DNA of 39,992 nucleotides from Massilia brevitalea (GTDB lineage: Bacteria; Pseudomonadota; Gammaproteobacteria; Burkholderiales; Burkholderiaceae_D). Each line of letters opens with the position of its first letter. Position 1 is the first letter of the stretch. The stretch spans positions 1-39,992 of the forward strand of contig NZ_JAULSI010000021.1 in NCBI RefSeq assembly GCF_030711405.1. The letters are read 5' to 3'. The position numbers were made by a program, and so were the translations under genes. The notes under the pieces were generated by a model that did no database searches, was not told the origin of the DNA, and saw nothing but the letters and a program-made list of their open reading frames with translations. This document shows positions 9,054 to 16,593 of the stretch, one piece after another.

Positions 9054-9733
9054 GTGCTACGGGTGAGGTGGTAACAAGCGCATCGGCGCTGGCGGTGGCA
9101 GGCGAAACCTTGATGCTGTTGCCGGAAAAGGCCGTGTACTGGCCGGCGCGGCAAATGCTGATCATTGCCGATATCCACTTCGGAAAAGCGGCGTCGTTCC
9201 GCGCCCAGGGCATGCCGGTGCCGAGCGGCACCACCACGGAAAACCTGGCCGGGCTCGACGACCTGATCGAACGCCATGGCGCCCGTCACGTGATGTTCCT
9301 CGGCGACTTTTTGCATGCGCGCGCGGCCCATGCGTCCTCGACCCAGCAGGCGATGCTGGCCTGGCGCCACACCCGGCAGGAGCTGCAGCTGACCCTGGTG
9401 CGCGGCAACCACGACAAGCATGCCGGCGACCCGGCCGCCGCGCTCGGCATCGAACTGGTGGACGAGCCGCATACGGTGGGGCCGTTCGCCTTTTGCCACC
9501 ATCCGGACCTCGACATGGACAACGACGCCGGCTACGCCCTGGCCGGCCACGTGCATCCGGCCTGGGTGCTGGCCACCCGCTACGACGCGCTGCGCCTGCC
9601 GTGCTTCGTGGTGGGGTCGCAGCGCATGATCCTGCCGTCGTTTGGCTCGTTTACCGGCGGGCACGTGGTCACGCGCGAAGCGGGCGACGCCATCTACGTC
9701 ACCTCGGGCGAGGCTGTGCACGCGATCCGTTAG
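9050..9733 (+). CDS. pdeM: Ligase-associated calcineurin-like phosphoesterase PdeM
   Basis: The start ATG 9050 overlaps the helicase stop by 4 bases and gives 227 residues. The metallophosphoesterase motifs are in order: D41-x-H43 (ADIHFGK), GDFLHAR, GNHDKH, a histidine-rich CHHPD segment, and GHVHP. This matches the small endonuclease/phosphodiesterase encoded as the last gene of ligase-associated repair clusters and annotated PdeM. The two-metal site would cleave phosphodiester bonds in damaged or branched DNA; substrate is inferred. No strong terminator follows. A CCGGCT/AGCCGG hairpin at 9776-9795 lacks a U-tract. Confidence 0.9.
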   Translation: MSATGEVVTSASALAVAGETLMLLPEKAVYWPARQMLIIADIHFGKAASFRAQGMPVPSGTTTENLAGLDDLIERHGARHVMFLGDFLHARAAHASSTQQAMLAWRHTRQELQLTLVRGNHDKHAGDPAAALGIELVDEPHTVGPFAFCHHPDLDMDNDAGYALAGHVHPAWVLATRYDALRLPCFVVGSQRMILPSFGSFTGGHVVTREAGDAIYVTSGEAVHAIR

Positions 9734-9861
9734 GCGGGCTCCGCGCCGGCATACTGCGTTTTCGCTCCGTCGAAACCGGCTTTCGTCGCAGCCGGCTTGC
9801 TGCCGCCCGCGCGGCTCGGCAGAATGGCTGGACCCTTGCCAATCAGATAAAGCGAGCGCCG

Positions 9862-10977
9862 ATGTCCACCACCTTGTCTTCCTTTGTTGCCGGGCCGCCG
9901 TCCGGCATGCCGGCCCTGGCGCGGCGCCTGCTGGCCGATATGCTGGTCGCGCTGCCGGTCTCGCTGCTGGCCGGCGTGCTGATCACGCTGGCCACCGGCT
10001 ATCCGGAATCGCTGTACGAACAGTTGCTGTATTCGCTAGCCATCGGCATGATCGCCTTCTTTTTGGTGGACCTGGGGCGCCTGCTGGTCTGGCCCGGCCC
10101 ACAGCGGCGGCTGCTCCAGTGGCTGGCTTTCCTCGTTTTCATGCTGGGGGCCTCGGCAGTGGGACACTTTTGCGGCATCCACGTCTTTGCGTCGCTGCTC
10201 GGGCACCGGGCGCCGGGCCTGGCCGAGTATCCGTCGATCGGCCGCATCAGCATGATCCTGTTCACTTTCATGGGCATGTGCACGATGACGCTGCTGGTCG
10301 AGCACCGCGAACGCCTGGCGCGCATCCAGCGCGAGCACCAGGAAGCGCGCCTGCGCGCCGAAGTGGTCGAGCGCCAGGCCCTGCAGGCGCAACTGCGCCT
10401 GCTGCAGGCCCAGATCGAGCCGCACATGCTGTTCAATACCCTGGCCAACCTGCAGGGCCTGATCGGGCTGGACCCCGAGCGCGCCAGTCTCATGCTCGAC
10501 CAATTGATCCAGTACCTGCGCGCCACGCTCGGCGCCACGCGCGCGGACAGCACCACGCTGGAGCAGGAATTCGCCGCGATGGACGCTTACCTCGGCTTGA
10601 TGGGCGTACGCATGGGCGCGCGCCTGGCATACCGCTTCGATTTGCCGCCGGAGCTGCGCAAGGCGCGCCTGCCGCCATTATTGCTGCAGCCGCTGGTCGA
10701 GAACGCCATGGTGCACGGGCTGGAGCCGAAGATCGAGGGCGGCGAGATCCTGGTCGAAGCCCGCGCCCGCGACGGCCTGCTGGACATCGCCGTGCGCGAC
10801 AGCGGGCTCGGCCTGGCCGGAAACCCCGCCACCAGCCGCACCGGCGGCGGGGTGGGCGTAGCCACCACCCGCGAACGCCTGCAAGCCCTGTATGGCGAGC
10901 GCGCCAGCGTGCTGCTGGCCCCGGCCCAGCCCCAGGGCACGGTCGTCCGACTCACCCTTCCATTGGAGAACCCATGA
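9862..10977 (+). CDS. LytS/AlgZ-type membrane sensor histidine kinase
   Basis: The 371-residue product has four predicted transmembrane helices within residues 27-146, a charged coiled-coil linker rich in R, E and Q, and then the His_kinase domain with QIEPHMLFNTLANLQ, whose His188 is the expected phosphorylation site. The N-box (PLVENAMVHG) and glycine-rich motifs (DSGLGL, GGGVGVATTRERL) form the ATPase. There is no separate periplasmic sensor, so the signal is probably membrane-embedded. Start ATG 9862 has only a weak ribosome site. The last 4 bases overlap the response regulator gene, making an obvious two-component pair. The target is not shown by the neighbourhood. Confidence 0.9.
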   Translation: MSTTLSSFVAGPPSGMPALARRLLADMLVALPVSLLAGVLITLATGYPESLYEQLLYSLAIGMIAFFLVDLGRLLVWPGPQRRLLQWLAFLVFMLGASAVGHFCGIHVFASLLGHRAPGLAEYPSIGRISMILFTFMGMCTMTLLVEHRERLARIQREHQEARLRAEVVERQALQAQLRLLQAQIEPHMLFNTLANLQGLIGLDPERASLMLDQLIQYLRATLGATRADSTTLEQEFAAMDAYLGLMGVRMGARLAYRFDLPPELRKARLPPLLLQPLVENAMVHGLEPKIEGGEILVEARARDGLLDIAVRDSGLGLAGNPATSRTGGGVGVATTRERLQALYGERASVLLAPAQPQGTVVRLTLPLENP

Positions 10978-11768
10978 GCATCCGCGCCCTGATTGCCGAA
11001 GACGAACCGATCCTGGCCGCGGTGCTGGCCGCCAGCCTGCGCCGCCTGTGGCCGGAACTGGAAATCGCTGGCACCGCGCCGAACGGCGTTGCCGCAGTGG
11101 AGCAGGCGCTGGCGCTGCGGCCGGACATTTTGTTTTTCGACATCAAGATGCCGGGACAGAGCGGGCTGGAGGCGGCCGAGGAACTGGCCGAGCGCTGGGA
11201 CGATATGGTAGAGAATGCGGCGCCATTCCCGCAGGTGGTATTCGTCACCGCCTACGACGAAGTCGCGGTACAGGCCTTCGAGCAGGCCGCCGCCGACTAC
11301 GTGCTCAAGCCGGTGAACGACGCGCGCCTGGCGCGCACGGTCGAGCGCCTGCGCGCGCGAATCGCCAGCCGCGCCGGCGATGGCGGGCTGGCCGGCCTGG
11401 TCGGCCAGTTGCAGGCGCTGTTGCCGGCGGCTGCCGCGCCCGAGCGCCTGAGCATGATCCGCGCCGCCGTCGGCAATACCGTGCGCATGATCCCGGTGCA
11501 CGAGGTGGTGTTCTTCCAGGCGCTCGACAAGTACGTGAACGTGGCCACCGCCGACAGCGAGGCCCTGATCCGGCTGCCGCTGAAGGATTTATTGACCCAG
11601 CTCGACCCGGCCTGTTTCCAGCAGGTCAGCCGCAGCACGGTGGTGAACATGCGCTGCGTGGCGCATGCCGGGCGCGACGCGGCGGGCAAGGTGACCCTGC
11701 ACCTGCGCAACCGTCCCGACAAGCTGCGCGTCAGTCCGGTATATGCCCACCTGTTCCGGCAGATGTAG
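10974..11768 (+). CDS. LytTR-type response regulator
   Basis: The 264-residue protein has a receiver domain at about 1-125, with acidic residues in EDEP, the phospho-acceptor Asp56 in FFDIKMPG, and KPV near residue 113. A flexible linker leads to a LytTR DNA-binding domain of about 100 residues with the signatures VVFFQALDKYVNV, FQQVSRSTVVN and the C-terminal RVSPVYAHLF. GGAG precedes ATG 10974 at good spacing, and the start overlaps the kinase stop. It is the cognate regulator of the upstream kinase. LytTR proteins bind paired short direct repeats; I see no convincing site next to the pair. Confidence 0.92.
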   Translation: MSIRALIAEDEPILAAVLAASLRRLWPELEIAGTAPNGVAAVEQALALRPDILFFDIKMPGQSGLEAAEELAERWDDMVENAAPFPQVVFVTAYDEVAVQAFEQAAADYVLKPVNDARLARTVERLRARIASRAGDGGLAGLVGQLQALLPAAAAPERLSMIRAAVGNTVRMIPVHEVVFFQALDKYVNVATADSEALIRLPLKDLLTQLDPACFQQVSRSTVVNMRCVAHAGRDAAGKVTLHLRNRPDKLRVSPVYAHLFRQM

Positions 11769-11906
11769 GCGGCCGGCGCCGCGGCTGCCGGACCTTACTG
11801 CTGTGCTCGCTCGCACGGTACGTTAGCGCACGGTAGCCGCGCCTGCACAGGCGTACTTTCATCCCATGCCCCAGGTCTACACCGGACCCATCCAGAGGAG
11901 GGAAAC

Positions 11907-12731
11907 ATGAAAGCACGCAAGACAATCTGCAGCCTGATGTGCGCACTGCTGCCGCTCGGCCCGCTGGCCCTGGCGCCGATGAGCGCCCATGCGCAACAAC
12001 ACACACGACAGTATGCGAATGAGCGCATGCCGGCGCCCGACATCCGCGGCTTCGACGTCGACGAGGTGCGCCGCATCGCCCCCGGCGTCGAGTTGCATTT
12101 CAATTTGTACGGCACGCCCGGCGGCAACGCGACGGTCAAAATCGACGGCGCCACGCGCGACCTGCGCCTGCACGAACTCGACCGTGGCCAGTACGCCGGC
12201 ACCTACACGATCGGCACCCACGACCGCATCCGCAACGGCAGCCGCGTCACGGCCGACCTGCGCGTGGGCGACCGCGTGGCCAGCGACGTGCTCCGGGAAA
12301 CCCTGGTGCGCGACGGCGCGCCGCCGGTAGCCCAGCGCAACCTGGCCGCCGACAACCGCGGCCGTACGACCGACGCCCCGCGCGCGGCGCGCTACTGCAC
12401 CAATTGCGCAACGGTGGAAGCGGTGAACGTGGTCGAGAACAAGGGTTCCGGTGCACTGGGTACGGTGGGCGGCGCCGTCATCGGCGGCCTGCTCGGCAAC
12501 CAGGTCGGCAGCGGCAGCGGGCGCACCGCGGCCACGGCGGCCGGCGCCATCGGCGGCGCGGTGGTCGGGCGGAATATCGAGCAGAACCAGCGCCGCAACC
12601 AGCGCTACGAAGTCGTGGTCCGGTACTCGGGAAATGGCGCGACGCAAACCCTGCAATACGATAACGATCCGGGCTTCCGCGCCGGCGACGCGGTGCGCGT
12701 GAACGACGGCGTGCTGTCGCGCGACCAGTAA
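11907..12731 (+). CDS. Glycine-zipper 2TM domain envelope protein
   Basis: The 274-residue protein has a cleavable Sec signal peptide (basic MKARK start, hydrophobic core, AHA cleavage motif near residue 28) and no lipobox cysteine before it. Around residues 183-225 lies a glycine zipper (GAVIGGLLGNQVGSGSG, then GAIGGAVVG) like those of SlyB and the 17 kDa antigen family, which insert in the outer membrane. The middle region (60-115) is beta-rich and may be a small structural domain. A strong AGGAGGG precedes ATG 11907. The gene is monocistronic and converges with the Fnr-like gene across a shared terminator. Function within the envelope is unknown. Confidence 0.82.
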   Translation: MKARKTICSLMCALLPLGPLALAPMSAHAQQHTRQYANERMPAPDIRGFDVDEVRRIAPGVELHFNLYGTPGGNATVKIDGATRDLRLHELDRGQYAGTYTIGTHDRIRNGSRVTADLRVGDRVASDVLRETLVRDGAPPVAQRNLAADNRGRTTDAPRAARYCTNCATVEAVNVVENKGSGALGTVGGAVIGGLLGNQVGSGSGRTAATAAGAIGGAVVGRNIEQNQRRNQRYEVVVRYSGNGATQTLQYDNDPGFRAGDAVRVNDGVLSRDQ

Positions 12732-12760
12732 GCCTTCAGTACGCGCCGCCAAAACGAAAC

Positions 12761-12807
12761 CGGCTCCGATAAGGCGCTCTCGTCCTGAGAAAGCCGCATC
12801 GGAGCCG
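12761..12807. terminator. Bidirectional hairpin between convergent genes
   Basis: CGGCTCCGAT at 12761-12770 is perfectly complementary to ATCGGAGCCG at 12798-12807, with inner pairing possible. On the minus strand it is followed by GTTTCGTTTT, a moderate U-tract; on the plus strand by ATTCTG. It lies between the convergent glycine-zipper and Fnr-like genes. Confidence 0.65.
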
Positions 12808-12851
12808 ATTCTGCACTGCTGACTACGCCGGGCGAGCCCGGGTGCAAGGTG

Positions 12852-13706
12852 TTACGCGGTGGCGAGCATCTGGTCGTCGCCGGCCGCGTCCAGCTCGGTC
12901 TTTTTACCGGCAGCCTTGGTGCGCGAGCGCGACGGCGGCAGGCGGCGCAGCGTTTTCAGGGCTTCGGCGTCCTTGATGCCGATGGTGCGCTGGTCGACGG
13001 TGATCAGGCCGATTTCGTTGAACGCCGACAGCGTGCGGCTGACGGTTTCCAGGGTCAGGCCGAGGTAGCTGCCGATTTCGTGGCGCGTCATGCGCAGGTT
13101 GAACAGCTTGCTCGAGTAACCCATGGCGGCGAAGCGGTCGGCCAGCGATACCAGGAAGCGGGCCACGCGGGCTTCGGCGGACAGGGCGCCGAGCATGCCG
13201 ATCATGGCCTGTTCGCGCACCAGCTCGCGGCTCATCACGCCGTACATCAGGTTTTCGAGCTCCATGTGCACGCGGCCGAGGGCAGTGAGTTTCTTGAACG
13301 GCAGCAGGATCAGGTCGCAGTCGGACAGGGCCACAGCCTCGGACGCGTAGTGGCGGGTGTGGATGCCGTCGACGCCGAGCATGTCGCCTTTCATCGGGAA
13401 GCTCAGCACCTGCTCGTTGCCGAACTCGTCGATGAGGACGGTTTTCAGGAAGCCCGAGTTGACGATGTACAGGGTGTCGAAGGCCTGGCCGATGGTGTGC
13501 ACGCGCTGGCCAGTCTTGAACTGCACGTGCTGGAACAGCAACTCTTCCGAGTTGACCGAGACAGCGGCCGGGATGTGGAGCAGGTCGCAGACTTCCTTCA
13601 GGTTGGACCACAGGCGGCCCTGGCGCTGGCGGCCGGCCTCCATCGGCGTGGTATGCATGGTTGACGTGCTGGCGTTGCGTTGATCTGTCGTTTGCTGGGA
13701 CTGCAT
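12852..13706 (-). CDS. Crp/Fnr-family transcription regulator without FNR cluster cysteines
   Basis: I start at ATG 13706-13704, which has GGAG six bases upstream; an ATG six bases earlier sits directly on the GGAG. The 284-residue product has a cyclic-nucleotide-type beta-barrel domain (about 40-150), a dimerisation helix and a C-terminal helix-turn-helix. The recognition helix reads LETVSRTLS, keeping the E--SR residues by which FNR reads TTGAT half-sites. Only two cysteines are present (EVCDLL and LSDCDL), so the four-cysteine set that holds the FNR [4Fe-4S] cluster is missing. It probably senses something other than oxygen through iron-sulfur chemistry. Neighbours on the same strand are a FixJ-type regulator and UspA. 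Confidence 0.88.
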   Translation of the reverse strand: MQSQQTTDQRNASTSTMHTTPMEAGRQRQGRLWSNLKEVCDLLHIPAAVSVNSEELLFQHVQFKTGQRVHTIGQAFDTLYIVNSGFLKTVLIDEFGNEQVLSFPMKGDMLGVDGIHTRHYASEAVALSDCDLILLPFKKLTALGRVHMELENLMYGVMSRELVREQAMIGMLGALSAEARVARFLVSLADRFAAMGYSSKLFNLRMTRHEIGSYLGLTLETVSRTLSAFNEIGLITVDQRTIGIKDAEALKTLRRLPPSRSRTKAAGKKTELDAAGDDQMLATA

Positions 13707-13889
13707 GCTCATCTCCAGTGAAGAATTCTTTCGGGTGAGGCCGCGAGTGGCGCTGCACCGGTGCTTCAATAGGAATTCAGGAACGGCGGCAGGCTTGGCT
13801 TACGGAGAGAAAGTAGATCGCAAGCAACTCGATACGCTGGATTCAGTATGCCAACACGAGTTCGGCAGTGATATCAGCAATGGCTGAAT

Positions 13890-13921
13890 GTGTAGGTAGG
13901 AGAGAAGGTAGTAATGTAGGA
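13890..13921 (-). promoter_or_regulatory. Tandem CCTACA motifs upstream of the Fnr-like gene
   Basis: Read on the minus strand, TCCTACAT (13921-13914) and ACCTACAC (13897-13890) form a direct repeat with 24 bp period, oriented toward the Fnr-like gene. A TATCAC hexamer follows CTACAC at 16 bp, suggesting overlap with the promoter. The same octamer occurs before recQ. The remainder of the 408 bp between 13707 and 14114 also has a TAGTA/TACTA inverted pair near 13909 and 13942 but no gene I can support. Confidence 0.4.
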
Positions 13922-14090
13922 GTATTCTGACCAAATTGCTACTACATAGAGGGAGAGTGCTACAGGCTACAGATGCGGACCACTGCGAATGGATCAAACC
14001 ACGCGTGGTGCTGGTGGCACGAATGCGACTGGACGGTGTCCAAGTTGATTAGGCTTATTGACTCTGCTGCCAGTCGCTTTATACATTGTG

Positions 14091-14113
14091 CCGGCAAGAC
14101 TTTTACCTGCCGG
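14091..14113 (-). terminator. Hairpin after the FixJ-type regulator gene (weak)
   Basis: CCGGCA at 14091-14096 pairs with TGCCGG at 14108-14113, directly after the regulator stop codon (14117-14115) on the minus strand. There is no U-tract, so factor-independent termination is doubtful. Confidence 0.35.
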
Positions 14114-14114
14114 G

Positions 14115-14759
14115 TTAGGCATTCATCGGCGCCAGCAGCCGGTGCGCCACCGCGTACTGCACCATTTCCGACAACGAGGTCATGCCCATCTTTTGCATGA
14201 TGCGTGTCTTGTGGGTGCTGACGGTCTTCACCGACAAGTGCAGGTTGTTGGCGATCTCGGTAATCGACTTGCCGCCCACCAGCAGCGAAAACACTTCGAA
14301 CTCGCGGTCCGACAACTGCTTGTGCAGCAATTGCTCGTTCGGCGCCATGATGTTCAGGGCCAGTTGCTCGGCCACCTCGGTGCTGATGTAGGGCCGCCCC
14401 GACGCCACCTTGCGGATCGCCCCCACCAGCTGGGTGCCCGCGCTCTCCTTCGTGAGGTAGCCCTGGGCGCCGGCGCGTATCGCCCGCACCGCGTACTGTT
14501 CTTCCTCGTGCATGGTGAGGATGAGGATGGCCAGCTTGGGCGCCTCGCTGCGTACCTGGCGGATCAGGTCGACCCCGCTGCGCCCGGGCATCGACAAATC
14601 CAGCAGCAGCAAATCGAAGCCGCCCTGGCGCACCAGGGACAGCACCTCGAAACCGTTGGTGGCTTCGCCGACGATCTCGACGTCGAGCGCGCCGTCGAGG
14701 ATACGCTTGAGTCCTTCGCGCATGATGGTGTGATCATCTGCGATGACGATTCTGATCAT
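14115..14759 (-). CDS. NarL/FixJ-family (LuxR-type) response regulator, orphan
   Basis: The 214-residue product has an N-terminal receiver domain with acidic pocket DD (8-9), phospho-acceptor Asp54 in LLLDLSMPG, and the conserved Thr and Lys (LTMHEEE; YLTKES). A LuxR-type helix-turn-helix follows at about 145-210, with LSDREFEVFSLL and LHLSVKTVSTHKTRIMQKM. GGAGA lies 7 bases before ATG 14759. No histidine kinase gene is adjacent, so its partner must be encoded elsewhere. It lies between UspA and the Fnr-like gene, all on the minus strand, a context that suggests a stress or low-oxygen response. It could be the protein that reads the tandem octamers, but this is speculation. Confidence 0.92.
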   Translation of the reverse strand: MIRIVIADDHTIMREGLKRILDGALDVEIVGEATNGFEVLSLVRQGGFDLLLLDLSMPGRSGVDLIRQVRSEAPKLAILILTMHEEEQYAVRAIRAGAQGYLTKESAGTQLVGAIRKVASGRPYISTEVAEQLALNIMAPNEQLLHKQLSDREFEVFSLLVGGKSITEIANNLHLSVKTVSTHKTRIMQKMGMTSLSEMVQYAVAHRLLAPMNA

Positions 14760-14825
14760 GTTGCAGTCTCCCCAGTTCCAGGCAAGCCGTGGCTGTTGTT
14801 TCCGCCATATATATATGTATACGCC

Positions 14826-14851
14826 CGGGTGCGCGGGACGGCGCGCACCCG
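14826..14851 (-). terminator. GC-rich hairpin between uspA-like and regulator genes
   Basis: CGGGTGCGCG at 14826-14835 pairs perfectly with CGCGCACCCG at 14842-14851. It lies 15 bp after the UspA stop on the minus strand. The following sequence is TA-rich (GTATACATATATATA) but not a true U-tract, so it may attenuate rather than fully stop transcription into the regulator gene. Confidence 0.45.
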
Positions 14852-14865
14852 CTCGATCGGGCCGC

Positions 14866-15333
14866 TCAGTCCGGCGCCGGTTCGCTGATCAGGCGGTGCA
14901 CCAGCACCGGGCGCGTGGTTTGCGCCAGCACCTTGTTGGTGACGCTGCCCAGCAGCAGCTGGCCCCAGCCGCTGCGCCCGTGCGAGCCCATGAAGATCAG
15001 GTCGCAGCCCTGCTGCTCCGCGACCTCGACGATCTTCATGGCGGTGGCGTCGGAAAACACGGTCATGCAGCTGTGCTGCAGCTTGGCTTTGGTGCAGGAA
15101 TTCATGATGCGGCCCATATAGTCCTCACCCATGCGCTTCATCTGCTCGGCGTATTCTTCTTCGCTCGGGTAGGAGGGCGGGATGATTTCGACATACACGG
15201 GGTACTGGTACTCGGGTGCGACGAACAGGGCCAGCACGTCGGCGCCCATCTGTTGCGCGAACTTCACGCCGGCACAGGCCGTGTGTTGCGAGACGGCCGA
15301 GCCGTCGGTGGTGATCAGGATTTTCCGGTACAT
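14866..15333 (-). CDS. UspA-family universal stress protein
   Basis: The 155-residue single-domain protein starts MYRKILITTDGS, with the expected Asp of the nucleotide site, and contains GSHGRSGWGQLLLGSVTNKV. That is the G-2x-G-9x-G-S/T ATP-binding signature of the UspA subgroup that binds ATP. GGAGG stands about 7 bases before ATG 15333. A palindrome resembling an FNR box lies about 70 bp upstream. The order uspA-like, FixJ-like, fnr-like on one strand suggests a shared stress response; each gene is separated by enough space to have its own promoter. Confidence 0.93.
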   Translation of the reverse strand: MYRKILITTDGSAVSQHTACAGVKFAQQMGADVLALFVAPEYQYPVYVEIIPPSYPSEEEYAEQMKRMGEDYMGRIMNSCTKAKLQHSCMTVFSDATAMKIVEVAEQQGCDLIFMGSHGRSGWGQLLLGSVTNKVLAQTTRPVLVHRLISEPAPD

Positions 15334-15403
15334 GGTAATGTCCTCCCAGACGCACGTATTGTTACCTCACTGGGCAGCCGTGTGATTGCGATGACGCAAG
15401 CCC

Positions 15404-15417
15404 TTGAGTTTGCTCAA
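15404..15417 (-). promoter_or_regulatory. FNR-type palindrome upstream of the UspA gene
   Basis: TTGAGTTTGCTCAA has 5-bp inverted arms (TTGAG/CTCAA) with a 4-bp spacer, the geometry of FNR sites (TTGAT-N4-ATCAA) with one changed base per arm. It is centred about 77 bp before the UspA start codon. The predicted recognition helix of the Fnr-like protein (E--SR) fits this half-site. I could not find a clear -10 at the spacing typical of an FNR-activated promoter. Confidence 0.45.
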
Positions 15418-15717
15418 ACATGAGCTCGCTAGCAAAGGACCGCTCCGGAAAACCGTGCACAATCGACGCGACCACAAAACAACACCTGGCTTGTGAAAAG
15501 ATTCAGGAACCGCATGGTTTTATTGTCGCGGAATTAAGTTTCCTTGTCCATTTTGTTGTACCGCGATCGCCGACATTTACCTACGGCAACCACACTGCTA
15601 CACTCGCTAACTGAATTTTGGGCTTCCTGCGAGGAAAGTAATGCGCGCGGAAGTCCGCAATACCAACGGACCGAAGCACGCAGACCGCGACATTTATATT
15701 ATGGAGAAGCAGGGATT
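15418..15717. other. Intergenic region before cheZ, no gene supported
   Basis: This 300 bp stretch separates the divergent UspA and cheZ genes. It is clearly less GC-rich than its flanks, as expected for promoter DNA. I looked for a flagellar sigma-28 promoter (TAAA plus GCCGATAA at about 15 bp) and found only a poor GCCGACAT at 15569 without a matching -35. Small open frames here lack ribosome sites and homology. Confidence 0.5.
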
Positions 15718-16593
15718 ATGACCGACGCCGCTGACGATTTCGACGCACTATTCGAGGAAGTGGCGGCCCAGCGTGCCAGCGCGGCGCCGGCTCCTGCCGC
15801 CCCCGCAGCCGCTCCCGCAGCACAACTCGCCGACGAGGACGACCTCGACGCCTTGTTTGACCAGGTAGCCGCCAGCGCGCCAGTGGCCGCAGCAGTCGCT
15901 GCCACGGCTCCCGCCGTGCCGGCAGCCTCTTCCGCAGCCGCAACCGCGCCTGTCGCTGGCACCCCGGGCGACGCCGCCGAAGGCGAGGGCGGCAACATGT
16001 ACGAGCGCCTGGGCGGCATCGTGCGCCTGCTACACGACTCGCTGCGCGAGCTCGGCTACGACCGCGCGCTGACCGAAGCTTCGTCTCAGATCGTGGACGC
16101 CCAGGACCGCCTGGAATACGTCGCCACCCTGACCGAACAGGCCGCCAACAAGGTGCTGAACACCCTGGACGAAGGCATGCCGGCGCAGGACAAGCTGTCG
16201 AAGCAGGCGCAGGACATGGACAAGCGCTGGAACGATCTGTTCTCCGGCAAGCTCGGCCTGGACGAATTCAAGGCCCTGGCCGGCGATTCGCGCCAGTTTG
16301 CGCAGGCCGTATCGGTGGCCACCGAAGCCGAAAAGGCGCGCCTGCTCGACATCATGATGGCCCAGGATTTCCAGGACATCACCGGCCAGCTGATCAAGAA
16401 AGTGGTCACGATCACCAAGACCGTCGAGAACGAGCTGGCCCAGCTGCTGCGCGACAATGCGCCGCCGGAAACCCGCGCCAAGCTGGCCGAGAAGGAAGCC
16501 GCGCCAGTCGTACTGATGCAAGGCCCGTCCGTGCCTGACGTAGCGCTGGACCAGGACAATGTCGACGACCTTCTTGCCGATCTGGGATTCTAA
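15718..16593 (+). CDS. cheZ: Chemotaxis protein phosphatase CheZ
   Basis: The 291-residue product has the CheZ core with DIMMAQDFQDITGQ at 211-224; Asp220 and Gln224 correspond to the catalytic pair of the family, which speeds dephosphorylation of CheY-P. The C-terminus DNVDDLLADLGF is the amphipathic CheY-binding tail. The N-terminal extension of about 90 residues is Ala/Pro-rich and carries two near-copies of an acidic motif, DDFDALFEEVAA (6-17) and DDLDALFDQVAA (41-52), which look like the tail motif. Start ATG 15718 is chosen because upstream codons of the frame are not CheZ-like; GGAG and AGGGA lie nearby. The stop overlaps the cheA start by one base (TAATG). Confidence 0.92.
   Translation: MTDAADDFDALFEEVAAQRASAAPAPAAPAAAPAAQLADEDDLDALFDQVAASAPVAAAVAATAPAVPAASSAAATAPVAGTPGDAAEGEGGNMYERLGGIVRLLHDSLRELGYDRALTEASSQIVDAQDRLEYVATLTEQAANKVLNTLDEGMPAQDKLSKQAQDMDKRWNDLFSGKLGLDEFKALAGDSRQFAQAVSVATEAEKARLLDIMMAQDFQDITGQLIKKVVTITKTVENELAQLLRDNAPPETRAKLAEKEAAPVVLMQGPSVPDVALDQDNVDDLLADLGF

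Noticed and set aside
3894..9733. The exonuclease-ligase-helicase-PdeM cluster as a new defence or repair system
   Set aside because: All four members and their order match the known ligase-associated DNA damage response set; only the link with recQ is reported as a finding.
13705..13887. 60-codon plus-strand frame upstream of the Fnr-like gene
   Set aside because: No ribosome site and no resemblance to a protein; it lies over the start and promoter region of the minus-strand gene.
14045..14062. TTGATTAGGCTTATTGAC as an FNR box near the regulator gene
   Set aside because: Only one half-site matches; the second arm is not the inverted copy.
15534..15580. Flagellar sigma-28 promoter before cheZ
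   Set aside because: GCCGACAT is present but no TAAA-type -35 stands at the right spacing.
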